Virus record (IMG/VR): IMGVR_UViG_3300045733_000691
Span: 1-33,691 of that record
Length of the DNA: 33,691 nt
Strand: one strand, 5' to 3'
Origin: a virus
Below the pieces are notes generated by a model. It did not search any database and was not told the origin of the DNA. It saw only the letters and a list, made by a program, of their open reading frames with translations. Of this stretch, positions 8,819 through 17,004 are shown piece by piece (positions within the stretch are counted from its first letter, which is position 1; every line of letters begins with the position of its first letter). Position numbers and translations under genes: made by a program.

Positions 8819-10639
8819 TTAAATGGTTGCTTTAAATATTGTGGCATGGATTGTCACAAGAATGTAGTTGATAGGAAGTACCGGCGAACATTCGAACGAA
8901 ACTCTCACCGTATCCCCGTCTGCACTAAGAACTATGTTCCTGTAAGCAGGATAAGAAGTGGTTCCGACGATCACAGTCTCTTCCACGAGACCGTTAAGAA
9001 CTGAGATCAAAGAACCCTTTATCGTCTCCAACATGTACGGAGAATTCTTCCTTCCTATGAATTGGGTGAGGTTGGCCCTACAGTTCTTAGCAACGTAATT
9101 CGTGACCAGCCTGACAGAAATTTCTTTCCTGTTATAGTTATCGTCGGAGATCCAAGAGGTTATTCCCTGGACCACTTTATACCCTATTCCTCTGACCCTC
9201 TCTATGGTAAGAACTCCGTTATCTATGAGCTGCAGAATCTCCGTATTCTTGTAATTCGTAGAAAGTTCGGTGATTCCGGAAAGAGTCTTATTCGTAATAG
9301 GTTCACCGACCGGGTAATTGGCAATCATTCCAGCAATCGAAGCCGCCGTATAAGTACCGTTCCAAGTCTTCAAAACTCCCTTGAGGTCGTAGAACTTAAG
9401 ACGAGGAGAACAAACGATGACGTAAGGAGAGTTTATCTGCGCCGCGTTACCCATGGTAGTCGAAACGCTATCATCGTTTGTGTCCATGTGGAAACCTACA
9501 AGTCCCATCCTCTCTTCGGACTTTATTTCGGACATCGTCTTGCAGTGCTCGTACACGTACTGCGCGACAGCTCCCATTCTTATGGTCATATTGGCTGCCG
9601 TGTCGGTCCACACCAGATAGTTGTCAACTATCGGAACAATGAGATCGAGATCGAGATCCTCGTAAACCTGCGCCAAAACGCCCTGGTAAGACGTGGCATC
9701 GATCGTAGGAGTCGTACCGTAATTTCCACCAGTCAGAGTAAAAGGACCACCGCTGTTCAACACCGTGACAAGAAGCTTGTCGACAGGAGTCGTGAAAGCA
9801 TCCGGTGTGGTCAGGACTGCGGTGACGTAAGGTTGGGTGGAAGAATTCAACCAATCGTAGGCTGCCTTTATGGTGTTAGAAAGATAACCGCTGGTACTAG
9901 TAGCGATGATAAAAGAACCGGAATCCAGTTGAACTCCTGGAACCGAGTTGTTCACGACGGTCAGGGTCACTCCGGTAATAGGTGCCGGTAACGCTACTGC
10001 CAAAGCAGCTTCTACCGCCGTCTTGAGGTCCGTCATGTTGGAATAAGAAACAAGATTTATAGGAATAATGGAAGACACGGTGTCTTCCGCGGAAAGCTTG
10101 TAAACGCCGGCGTCCACGCCGACCGTAAACGTGACGCTGTTTCCGTTCGAACTAGAAATCTTCAAACATTTGCCAGAAAACCCAAGAATCTCTATGGTGT
10201 TGTTTTCGGCCATCACGGAAATGTCCATGTCATCAAGGGTTCCGGTAAAAGACACCTTTGTCCCGTTGGCATGAGCTCCGTAAGAAACAGACTCTATGTC
10301 GAACAAAGAAGGAACCGCCGCAGAAGCCTGTTTAGGAACATTTGCCGTGATAAACGCTCCTCCGGAATAATTTCCACCGACTCTCGTTGCCCAAACGTAC
10401 TGCGCTCCCTGAGCGAAGGAAGCGGAAATACCGTCCACCAGTGGACCTTCTTTAAAGATGGAGACCGCGTCCGAAAGAGAAGTGATCAGATACCCCTGGT
10501 TGGGAACTCCGTCTTTTGCTGGACCCATCATCCCGATGACGTTCGCGCCTACAAGACCGACAGGCGTCAACGAAGAATCGTCTACGTATGTCGCCACCTG
10601 CGGCTTGATGTAATAACGTCCGTTGTAGTAAACTCCCAT
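8819..10639 (-). CDS. Contractile tail sheath protein
   Basis: Seen: 606 residues, close to T4 gp18 (659). The N-terminus (MGVYYNGRYYIKPQVATYVD, then GLVGANVIGMMGPAKDGVP) matches the sheath pattern of an opening arm followed by a G-V-x-G-P turn. Next come SLSDAVSIFKEGPL and a 'QGAQYVWATRVG' strand, also typical. The C-terminus ends in alternating strands (RVSFECSPVLPINYILVTIH), the part that interlocks with neighbouring subunits. Residues ~110-310 form a variable beta-rich insertion expected on the outer face of the sheath. The ribosome binding site is AGAGGAGATA. The tube gene follows 13 bp later. The sheath identity makes this a myovirus. Confidence 0.88.
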   Translation of the reverse strand: MGVYYNGRYYIKPQVATYVDDSSLTPVGLVGANVIGMMGPAKDGVPNQGYLITSLSDAVSIFKEGPLVDGISASFAQGAQYVWATRVGGNYSGGAFITANVPKQASAAVPSLFDIESVSYGAHANGTKVSFTGTLDDMDISVMAENNTIEILGFSGKCLKISSSNGNSVTFTVGVDAGVYKLSAEDTVSSIIPINLVSYSNMTDLKTAVEAALAVALPAPITGVTLTVVNNSVPGVQLDSGSFIIATSTSGYLSNTIKAAYDWLNSSTQPYVTAVLTTPDAFTTPVDKLLVTVLNSGGPFTLTGGNYGTTPTIDATSYQGVLAQVYEDLDLDLIVPIVDNYLVWTDTAANMTIRMGAVAQYVYEHCKTMSEIKSEERMGLVGFHMDTNDDSVSTTMGNAAQINSPYVIVCSPRLKFYDLKGVLKTWNGTYTAASIAGMIANYPVGEPITNKTLSGITELSTNYKNTEILQLIDNGVLTIERVRGIGYKVVQGITSWISDDNYNRKEISVRLVTNYVAKNCRANLTQFIGRKNSPYMLETIKGSLISVLNGLVEETVIVGTTSYPAYRNIVLSADGDTVRVSFECSPVLPINYILVTIHATIFKATI

Positions 10640-10703
10640 TACTATATCTCCTCTTTCTGTCTCAGTAAATACAACCTATAAATTAGCGTTATCAAGCCTT
10701 TAT
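10640..10703 (-). other. Intergenic gap ahead of the sheath gene
   Basis: This 64-base gap is the longest gap within the tail part of the minus block. It is AT-rich and contains a TTGATA element with a TATTTA eighteen bases further on, a poor but possible sigma70-like promoter. A short CCTT-5-AAGG inverted repeat lies beside the end of the upstream gene. The sheath ribosome binding site fills its downstream end. A sheath/tube promoter would make sense because these products are needed in large amounts, but the boxes are weak. Confidence 0.25.
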
Positions 10704-11354
10704 TTAAGGTAAGATCCCGGTCTCATTGATCGAGAAATCACCAAAACAAGCAGAAACGTCTATCCTATTTATCAAGCCGTAGAACATGTTAAAGTTCTCT
10801 ATGTACCTAAACCTTACTATTACGTGAACATGAAAAACGTTGTTTGGAAAGTATTCAGCATCAGGAGCGAACCTGTCGAGCTGTACGTCCAATTCGTAAA
10901 AATTTGCGTCCTTTTGGTCCGAAGTCGTGTAATAGTGTTCCAGTATCATCTTGACGAACAGAGAAAGCAACCTGGTAAGAAAGATCTGTTTCGTAAAGAC
11001 GTTTACCGAATATATACCGTAAGCGAGATAGCCTATCTCGTCCGATTCTTCGTAAGTGTCTCCGTTGACGTCCGTAGAACCAAGGAAATCCCCTATGGAT
11101 TTCTCCGATTGCTGTTCTAGGTCCATCAAACAAACGATGGTCGGAAATTCCGCGGTCACGTTCGTGTAAGAAAGAGCATACTTTATCTTGTCGTTCTTTA
11201 TGACGTCCTTAAACGCCTCTATGTCCGCCTCAGAAATATCGTCGCTGTCGAACATGGACTGCAATATCTTGTCAAATAACGCGTCGTTGTTCTTTATGTA
11301 GTCAAAATACACCTTTAATATACGGAGTATTCTTTGTTCGTTTAAAGGAAACAC
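10704..11354 (-). CDS. Probable tail terminator / tail completion protein
   Basis: Seen: 216 residues with a GTG start at 11354, placed two bases after the previous stop and preceded by AGAGGAA. The protein is acidic and mixed alpha/beta. Its C-terminal third (FHVHVIVRFRYIENFNMFYGLINRI) has strands and a helix of the sort seen in tail terminator proteins. It lies immediately upstream of the sheath gene, where myophages usually encode the ring protein that caps the tube and sheath and docks to the neck (gp15 in T4). The assignment is mainly positional. A second possibility is a neck protein contacting the connector. Confidence 0.5.
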   Translation of the reverse strand: MFPLNEQRILRILKVYFDYIKNNDALFDKILQSMFDSDDISEADIEAFKDVIKNDKIKYALSYTNVTAEFPTIVCLMDLEQQSEKSIGDFLGSTDVNGDTYEESDEIGYLAYGIYSVNVFTKQIFLTRLLSLFVKMILEHYYTTSDQKDANFYELDVQLDRFAPDAEYFPNNVFHVHVIVRFRYIENFNMFYGLINRIDVSACFGDFSINETGILP

Positions 11355-12545
11355 TTATTCCTCTGTGAGATCCTGTATGAATCTGCCTATGGACCTAACC
11401 CCAAAAGTACCAGGAGTAGACTTCTTAAAAGACTCCAAAAAATTATTCGCTTTCGAAAGTTGAATCTTGTACTCGTCCGTAGTATCAACCCCCTTCGCCC
11501 CGGAAAAATCCTCAAGAGGTTTAGGAGGAGAAGCAAGAGTAAATTTGGACCTCTCTGAGGCCAGTCTCTTTTCGGTGTTCTTCTTAGCCTGTTCGACAGA
11601 AACTTCCTTCCCAGAAACTTGCTTCTTCGCTTTTTCCAAAATAATTTCTACCGACCTGGCTATGTCAAGACCAGCATTGCTCGCCGCAAGAGCTGGAGCA
11701 CCAGTTCTAGGATTGACGTGTTCGATTCTTTTTTTAGTCGTACCACCAAACTTGTCGGCCGTTATCGGCTTTATCGTAGCAGGAGATCCGCCCATCTTGG
11801 AGAGGGACCTCTCTCTAAGTTCCCTAAGTTGACCCGCAAGAAGTTCTGGATTAGGAGAACCTCCAGTAGGAGACTGGCCTATCACAGACTTGTGACTCTC
11901 TTCTCTAGAATCACCGGTATCAACTTCTGTTGGAGGACCTTCACCTGGACTGTAATAGGTTTGAGGACCATATAATCTTTTGGTTCTCTTATCATAAACA
12001 TGCATGTCTGACTTATTTTTTGGAACTATTGCTCCATCTTCATCGTCTTCGTGATGAGAAGTAGCAAACCTAGTGCCTACTTCAGGAGTGTTGTTTCTCT
12101 GTATAATAGTCCGAGTTATTTTTTTCCTTTGTTCGCTCTTGACCAAATCAAGAAGATCAGAGACCGATTTCTTATCCGGAAAATCTTCTTTCATCTTAGT
12201 GGTTAGAGGTTTGACCGGACGAGCCCTGACCATCTTTCGGCCGTCAGGAGCGGTGAACGTCTTTATCTCGCCCTGTAAAGGACTGGGTCCCTTGTACCTG
12301 TTCTTCTCGTCCTCTTCTATGGCCTTCTTCCGTTCTTCGGCCGACATGTAAGTCTGGCCCCTCATCATCGTCTGAGAAGCGGACTTTTTAGGACTCTGGT
12401 CACCTCTCGCCTTCAGACCTTTTTCTAAATCACCATCAGCAAAAGACTTATCCACGCCATTTGCGATCAAAGTATCTCTATCGTAAGGAGACATGTGCGT
12501 CATCAAACGCCTGGCCGTCAATTCGTCTAGATTATCAAATCCCAT
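11355..12545 (-). CDS. Low-complexity charged protein, unknown function
   Basis: Seen: 396 residues, ATG start with AGGA nine bases upstream. Residues ~40-350 are rich in Lys, Arg, Glu, Ser, Pro and Gly with few hydrophobic clusters, which indicates disorder. The N-terminus (LDELTARRLMTHMSPYDRDT) and C-terminus (SKANNFLESFKKSTPGTFG and a final helix) look folded or at least helical. No enzyme motif is seen. It is the last of four consecutive charged genes between the connector-like genes and the tail terminator. It may be a neck/head-completion linker or an internal head protein. I do not recognise a family. Confidence 0.6.
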   Translation of the reverse strand: MGFDNLDELTARRLMTHMSPYDRDTLIANGVDKSFADGDLEKGLKARGDQSPKKSASQTMMRGQTYMSAEERKKAIEEDEKNRYKGPSPLQGEIKTFTAPDGRKMVRARPVKPLTTKMKEDFPDKKSVSDLLDLVKSEQRKKITRTIIQRNNTPEVGTRFATSHHEDDEDGAIVPKNKSDMHVYDKRTKRLYGPQTYYSPGEGPPTEVDTGDSREESHKSVIGQSPTGGSPNPELLAGQLRELRERSLSKMGGSPATIKPITADKFGGTTKKRIEHVNPRTGAPALAASNAGLDIARSVEIILEKAKKQVSGKEVSVEQAKKNTEKRLASERSKFTLASPPKPLEDFSGAKGVDTTDEYKIQLSKANNFLESFKKSTPGTFGVRSIGRFIQDLTEE

Positions 12546-12555
12546 GTGTTTTTTC

Positions 12556-13491
12556 CTAACCTACTATTTTGTCCCAACGGTGACCCTGACCGGCTCCACC
12601 CATGCGCGGCATTCCCGTCCTGTCCGTTTTGGCGTTTTCTATCTCGTCCGCGTGTGCCTTAGCTTCTCTTCTTCTCTTCACGGCTTCTATTTTACCACGA
12701 AGAACTTTGTCTCTCGTCTCTCTCGAAAAAGTCTTATACTGTCTTATTTTTTCTTCCTTTTTCTTATTCTCTTTTTCTTTACTCTTCTGTTCCCAGTGAG
12801 ACTTGATTTTTGCCTTCTGCTCATCAGTTAGAGAATAACCTGGTTTATCAAGGAGTTGTTCGGTCGTAAAATCACCCTTAAGTTTCGTTCCAGCCTTCAT
12901 GTCTTCGGCATCTTGTTCTATCTCTTTCGCCTCAACACTTTCTTCGTCATCATCTTTGTGTTGACCACGAATAGGTCTATCTGGTTCGTCAGGTTCAGAA
13001 AAATCAAGTTTATGTTTTGGATCGGTCTCTTTTTGGTGTTCTTTTATCTTAGAATCCGTAGTTCCTACAGTCCTGCCGATACCTTCAGATCCCATTTTTG
13101 GACCGGCCAATTGGTGTTCCCCAGGAGGTGTCTTGTCCTTAACGTATTGGTAGACCTTCCTTCGTTCTACCGACTGCTTCTTCTCGTCATCTGTCATCGA
13201 AGATTCCGCGGACTCGTCACCACCTTTTGGAGACTTGTCCCTTTTTCCGGCAGCCCTTTTTGTCTGTATGTGTTCTGAAGACGGAACCATTCCGGCGGCA
13301 TGGTCTTCTGCCGTAGGTTTTCTTGTGTCGTAAGCCTTCAGAAGAGAGTAGAAGTCGTCCGACAGAGACGACTCCCTCTCCGTTTCTAGACTCTTTAAAA
13401 CACGATCATAGTAGTAAGAACGGACCAGTCCTTTGACGGCCTTCTTTAGCGTACCGTACAGAACTAAGCATTCAGCGTCATTTTTGTCCAT
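12556..13491 (-). CDS. Lysine/glutamate-rich low-complexity protein, unknown function
   Basis: Seen: 311 residues, ATG with CGAGGACGAG upstream. The N-terminal ~55 residues form amphipathic helices (CLVLYGTLKKAVKGLVRSYY). The next ~200 residues are highly charged and poor in hydrophobics, and residues ~235-290 are a Lys/Glu/Arg-rich probable helix (EQKSKEKENKKKEEKIRQY). The protein is basic overall near its end. It shares composition and layout (short helical head, long charged tail) with the genes on both sides, which suggests a common origin or role without clear sequence identity. No recognised family. Confidence 0.6.
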   Translation of the reverse strand: MDKNDAECLVLYGTLKKAVKGLVRSYYYDRVLKSLETERESSLSDDFYSLLKAYDTRKPTAEDHAAGMVPSSEHIQTKRAAGKRDKSPKGGDESAESSMTDDEKKQSVERRKVYQYVKDKTPPGEHQLAGPKMGSEGIGRTVGTTDSKIKEHQKETDPKHKLDFSEPDEPDRPIRGQHKDDDEESVEAKEIEQDAEDMKAGTKLKGDFTTEQLLDKPGYSLTDEQKAKIKSHWEQKSKEKENKKKEEKIRQYKTFSRETRDKVLRGKIEAVKRRREAKAHADEIENAKTDRTGMPRMGGAGQGHRWDKIVG

Positions 13492-13513
13492 CTCGTCCTC
13501 GGTCCGTTTAAAA

Positions 13514-14476
13514 TTACTGTTCTTGTCCCTGCAAAAAATCTTCTAAAATGTCCACAGAAGCCTTCACTAGGTCAAAATCTTCGCCTTCGCTCGCCCTTTT
13601 GTTCGGGGTAGCGTTTGGTTTCTTTATCCTGTCACGAACGCCCCAATAAGTCGATTCATGCCGCTTGGAAGATTCCTTTTCGCCCTCGTCCATGATCTCT
13701 TCCGCCTTTTTGTTGTCGGCAGATTCATGAGCGTGACGTTTTCTAGTGCCAGCCGCTATTTTGGAGTGCATCTCGTCCTGTGTCATCGAATGACCTTCGT
13801 TGACCTCTTTTTGCGTAGGAACCTGAGACGGTTTTCCCTTTTCCAAATACTCCTCGATCACGAAGATCGCGGCCTTCACCAAATCAAGGTCCTCGCCCTC
13901 GCTAGCCCTTTTATTAGGAGTAGAATTAGGTTTCTTGATACGGTCTCTCACTCCCCAATAGGTCGCCTCGTGACGCTTGGAAGAGTCCTTTTCGCCCTCG
14001 TCCATGAGTTCGTCCGCTTTTTTACTGTCGGCAGATTCATGAGCGTGACGTTTGCGGGTGCCGGAAGCCATCTTGGCGTGCATCTCGTCTTGCGTCATCG
14101 AATGGCCTTCGTTGACCTCTTTTTGCGTAGGAACCTGAGAAGGTTTGCCTTTTTCAAGGTAATCCTCAAGAACTACGATGGCCGCTTTGACGACGTCAAA
14201 ATCCTCGTCGTCGGTAGACTTGTGGTCTAGACCGAACTTGCTGTCGTCACGGTCCTCGTCTTCGTCAGGAACTGTGGAAGAAACGTGCTCTACCGCCTCT
14301 CCAAACTTGCTCTTACCCTTTTTCGCCTTTTCCAAGAACTCGAACTCGCCTGGACCTGTCTTCACCAGCTCTACGCCGGAAGTTGGGTCCTGTGACTTCA
14401 GGATCTGGTCCTGAAGATCGGGAGTTAGGCTCTTGATGAAAGTGATCATCGTGAATTGGTCTTCGTAACGTAACAT
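13514..14476 (-). CDS. Charged protein with a 104-residue tandem repeat, unknown function
   Basis: Seen: 320 residues; the ATG overlaps the previous stop (TAATG) with GAAGGAGA upstream. Residues 92-195 and 196-299 are two near-identical copies, and residues 300-318 begin a third. Each unit opens with an acidic helix (VVKAAIVVLEDYLEKGKPSQ), then SMTQDEMH, a His-rich HAHESAD segment, and YWGVRDRIKKP. The N-terminal 90 residues are different and include a helix (MITFIKSLTPDLQDQILK). The helix at each repeat start also resembles helices in the neighbouring charged proteins. Likely a modular binding scaffold, but no known domain is recognised. Confidence 0.62.
   Translation of the reverse strand: MLRYEDQFTMITFIKSLTPDLQDQILKSQDPTSGVELVKTGPGEFEFLEKAKKGKSKFGEAVEHVSSTVPDEDEDRDDSKFGLDHKSTDDEDFDVVKAAIVVLEDYLEKGKPSQVPTQKEVNEGHSMTQDEMHAKMASGTRKRHAHESADSKKADELMDEGEKDSSKRHEATYWGVRDRIKKPNSTPNKRASEGEDLDLVKAAIFVIEEYLEKGKPSQVPTQKEVNEGHSMTQDEMHSKIAAGTRKRHAHESADNKKAEEIMDEGEKESSKRHESTYWGVRDRIKKPNATPNKRASEGEDFDLVKASVDILEDFLQGQEQ
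13580..14203 (-). repeat. Two tandem coding repeats of 312 bp, with a third partial copy to ~13520
   Basis: Within the gene at 13514-14476 the coding sequence repeats with a period of 312 bp (104 codons): 14203-13892 and 13891-13580, then a truncated copy of about 57 bp. Protein identity between the two full copies is very high (for example both contain KPSQVPTQKEVNEGHSMTQD). Differences are mostly conservative or silent, so the duplication is older than a sequencing artefact but still recent enough to allow unequal recombination. Confidence 0.85.
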
Positions 14477-15081
14477 TACTTTTTCTCCTTCTTCTTCTTT
14501 CGGGGTTTGGAACCCTCTTCTTTAATAAGATCCAAGGGTTCGTCACCCGGACCACAGATAGCCATAGAAGTGCCAGTGCATTTCCTTATCGCCCTATTGT
14601 ATAAATTATGTGTGGTTTTGAATAAATCTCCGCTATTTACAGAGTTTAGGACTTTTTCGCCCTTATCTTTCTCTTCTTCCAATCTCTTCCTTATCTTGAC
14701 GTACCTCTCGTAGGTCTTCAGAGCCTTGTCTTCAGGAACTTCAGGACCGAAAAGCCTTTCTGACCTCTCGGAAATCGGTTCTTTTCTCGTTTTTTTAAGA
14801 AGATTTTCCAATCTCACCGACAGCTTAATTGGTTTCGGAACAGTAGAACCAATGTCAACTTCTTCTGCGTCTTCACTAAACTGCTGATCATTAATCTGTT
14901 GAGTCATGTCAAGTTTGTTCTGGTTCTTCACGTTCATTGTAGAAGCCGTCACATTACCGTGCATCTGTTTCGGCACTATCGGAGAAGAAGGTATCATCTT
15001 GCTCATATCTTCTGCGTAAGCCTTTAGTATGCTATCTTCTACCTTAGGAAAAATTAACTTTCCGGACCGAATGTGAGACAT
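14476..15081 (-). CDS. Charged virion-module protein, unknown function
   Basis: Seen: 201 residues, ATG at 15081 with a purine stretch (GAGAGAGAG) about twelve bases upstream. The N-terminal ~40 residues (RSGKLIFPKVEDSILKAYAE) could be a short folded anchor. The centre is polar and the C-terminus is very basic (KPRKKKKEKK), which would suit binding to DNA or acidic partners. A cysteine pair (CTGTSMAIC) lies near residue 170. It is the first of the four charged genes after the connector-like pair. Stop and next start overlap by one base. No family recognised. Confidence 0.58.
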   Translation of the reverse strand: MSHIRSGKLIFPKVEDSILKAYAEDMSKMIPSSPIVPKQMHGNVTASTMNVKNQNKLDMTQQINDQQFSEDAEEVDIGSTVPKPIKLSVRLENLLKKTRKEPISERSERLFGPEVPEDKALKTYERYVKIRKRLEEEKDKGEKVLNSVNSGDLFKTTHNLYNRAIRKCTGTSMAICGPGDEPLDLIKEEGSKPRKKKKEKK

Positions 15082-15104
15082 TTATAGTTTAACTCTCTCT
15101 CATA

Positions 15105-15866
15105 TTAAAATAAATAAACGTCAGGAATCTCTAGTTTCATATGAACAACCCTAGGAAGATTCTCCCATGCTTGAACATCGCTCGGTTTGACTCCCCCGGC
15201 GGTAAAACCTCTGATCTCGTGGTTCGCACTTATGATTATGTAAGAAGGATTAAAACTGTAATATATTGAAAACGCAGTGCCGTCGACCGGCCTGTCGTTC
15301 CCATCGATCCAGTAAAGATTTCCGTCAGAATCTACGTCCACGTCTCTTTCTTCCTGGAAAGAATGCGAACAGTCATATTCTGTCCCGTCATTGTCTATGA
15401 CCCTCATAAGGTCTATTATCTTGTACGTGAAAGAATATTTAGAAACAGAATCAGAAAAAACCTTCGGTTCTGACCTGAATGTGACCGAGTCCTTGAAGAC
15501 CACCCTGTCCCTTATGTTCACCTTGTCCGTAGGGAGAACGTTGAGAGACGCGTATATGTTGGCCATAATTCCTTGTTCAGGAACCCTGTAGGTAAGCGTG
15601 GCCTCTTCCCTTTGGAAAGAATACGGTATAGCCTTGATGGCTCTGTTAAAAACGTACGCCCAACCGGTTCCGTTACACAGAGTACAGGAAAGTTTTTGAA
15701 ACTTGTGTTCCTCTATCTGGGTCTTGATCGTACAAGGACATATCATGGTGTTGTACCAGTCCCAATTGGAACCGTACATATTTATGAAAGCGACTATTCC
15801 TTCCGTGTTGTAGTCGATCTTTATCGGTTTAAAGGATAGTCTTGCTGCCCCTGTGGCTATGGTCAT
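15105..15866 (-). CDS. Neck/head-tail adaptor-like protein with zinc-knuckle motif
   Basis: Seen: 253 residues. Residues 41-68 contain CPC (C43, C45) and then CTLCNGTG (C61, C64), a CxxCxGxG unit like those of DnaJ-type zinc domains, so a four-cysteine metal site is likely. The rest is beta-rich, with conserved-looking NANIYASLN and an acidic DVDVDSDGNLYWIDG loop. Start ATG overlaps the stop of the 250-aa connector-like gene by four bases, implying paired expression and probably contact in the particle. Position after the capsid/decoration genes and before the tail genes suggests a neck or head-completion component. Function is inferred from position only. Confidence 0.55.
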   Translation of the reverse strand: MTIATGAARLSFKPIKIDYNTEGIVAFINMYGSNWDWYNTMICPCTIKTQIEEHKFQKLSCTLCNGTGWAYVFNRAIKAIPYSFQREEATLTYRVPEQGIMANIYASLNVLPTDKVNIRDRVVFKDSVTFRSEPKVFSDSVSKYSFTYKIIDLMRVIDNDGTEYDCSHSFQEERDVDVDSDGNLYWIDGNDRPVDGTAFSIYYSFNPSYIIISANHEIRGFTAGGVKPSDVQAWENLPRVVHMKLEIPDVYLF

Positions 15867-16615
15867 GCTAAAGCCGCCATCCTGATGCCGTAGTAGAAAT
15901 CCTTTAGCATCTTGACGAGGTTTTGGTTCTCTCTTTCATACTGTCTTACCCTGGCAGAATATGCGTGGTTTTCTGCCGAAAGAGTAGTGCTGACGGACTG
16001 CGAAAGACCGTCAACTCCTATGGAATAACCGGCAAGAGCCGCTTGGCCTCCAAGAGCTATTTCTCCAAGTACCGCCAAGACTCCTGAAGTCGCCAAGTTG
16101 CCTATGAGTTGCGCGAGAGCTCCAGGAATCTCGTCGCCTGGTTCAAATCCAGAATCGTACTTTACAAGTATGATTTGAGGAACGTACGACGAGGAAGAAA
16201 GAAGAGGCATAAACAATAAAAACTGATTACCAATTGACGCTGACGCAAGTATTCCGTAATAAGGAAGTAACTGAAGTTGAGAATTCTTCTTCTTAAGCTG
16301 TATCCATTCGTTTGGAATAGAAATCGTGGAAGTGATGATGTTGAGCTCAAGACTTTTGACCCTAATGCTCGGCCTCCTGTACATCTGAAGAAAACCGAAA
16401 CCGGAAGTCCATTCTTCCAAACGGTAGTCGTGACGCTCTTGATTATCGGAATGTTTGTCTATATCTATTCCGAGTAAAATCTCTGCCTGGTTTTTTGCCG
16501 AATTTATGTAAAAATTAAGAACATCGTCAGTCACAAAATCGTTGTCGTAAGAGATCGGTATCCTGTACAGGAAGGTTTCTTTCAACCAGTCTGGTGTTAG
16601 ATCACCGAACAGCAT
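15863..16615 (-). CDS. Head-tail connector (adaptor) protein candidate
   Basis: Seen: 250 residues, ATG with GAGGTGACAG upstream. The N-terminal region contains a helix, FYINSAKNQAEILLGI, of the kind seen in gp6/gp15-type connector proteins, where an early helix bundle forms a ring under the portal. The central part is beta-rich. The C-terminal third has a hydrophobic Gly/Ala helix (LAVLGEIALGGQAALAGYSI), then SQSVSTTLSAENHAYSARVR and a final helix. This tail is frequent in adaptor proteins that insert into the portal clip. It is translationally coupled to the zinc-knuckle protein. Adaptor identity is probable but not proven. Confidence 0.58.
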   Translation of the reverse strand: MLFGDLTPDWLKETFLYRIPISYDNDFVTDDVLNFYINSAKNQAEILLGIDIDKHSDNQERHDYRLEEWTSGFGFLQMYRRPSIRVKSLELNIITSTISIPNEWIQLKKKNSQLQLLPYYGILASASIGNQFLLFMPLLSSSSYVPQIILVKYDSGFEPGDEIPGALAQLIGNLATSGVLAVLGEIALGGQAALAGYSIGVDGLSQSVSTTLSAENHAYSARVRQYERENQNLVKMLKDFYYGIRMAALA

Positions 16616-16623
16616 CTGTCACC

Positions 16624-16995
16624 TCAGTTCTTGAACGGTACGTAAGCTACAACACCGTGAGTCCCGGAGTCAAGAATAATTATGGTGTCTTTCCCCGGAA
16701 CATGATGACAAAAAGGAGCGCTAGCAAAAAACGAAGAAAGATCCAACGGACCGGCACTACCGGAATAAGTGAACGCTGTCTCGTCTATGACACCGTTCGT
16801 ACCAAAACCGATGGTCACAGTCTTTCCCGCAGAATAAAGAGCCGTTATTATGTTTCTGGTTCCGACTCCCTCGCTGGCAAGGACTATCGATCCCACTCCC
16901 GTTTTATACAAACTTCTGTATTTTATGATGGAAGCCGTATTGTAGGATATAGTCGGAAGACGACTCAGGCTCATGTCTATCGTAGGAGCAGTCAT
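16624..16995 (-). CDS. Small structural protein sharing a VPGK motif with its neighbour
   Basis: Seen: 123 residues, ATG with AAGGAGA upstream. Beta-rich, with many Ser, Thr and Gly; no signal peptide. The C-terminus reads VPGKDTIIILDSGTHGVVAY. The same order of residues (VPGK, hydrophobic strand, D-G, V) opens the next protein upstream in the transcript (VPGKGTVLLTDNGPAVVG). That suggests a shared small fold or docking peptide. Position between capsid and connector genes suggests a head decoration or completion protein. No family recognised. Confidence 0.58.
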   Translation of the reverse strand: MTAPTIDMSLSRLPTISYNTASIIKYRSLYKTGVGSIVLASEGVGTRNIITALYSAGKTVTIGFGTNGVIDETAFTYSGSAGPLDLSSFFASAPFCHHVPGKDTIIILDSGTHGVVAYVPFKN

Positions 16996-17004
16996 AAATT
17001 CTCC

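Noticed and set aside
9062-9991. 309-codon plus-strand ORF opposite the sheath gene
   Set aside because: It is antisense to a well-supported sheath gene, is rich in Arg and Ser with no recognisable domain, and has no ribosome binding site. It results from sheath codon bias.
12493-13278. Plus-strand ORFs rich in Phe and Leu opposite the charged proteins
   Set aside because: Lys/Glu-rich codons (AAG, GAA) give Phe/Leu/Ser codons on the other strand, so hydrophobic membrane-like shadows are expected. They are not real membrane proteins.
15074-15090. TATAAATG next to the start of the 201-residue protein, as a late promoter
   Set aside because: The box ends at the start codon itself, leaving no room for a transcript leader. 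Likely a coincidence of an AT-rich start region.
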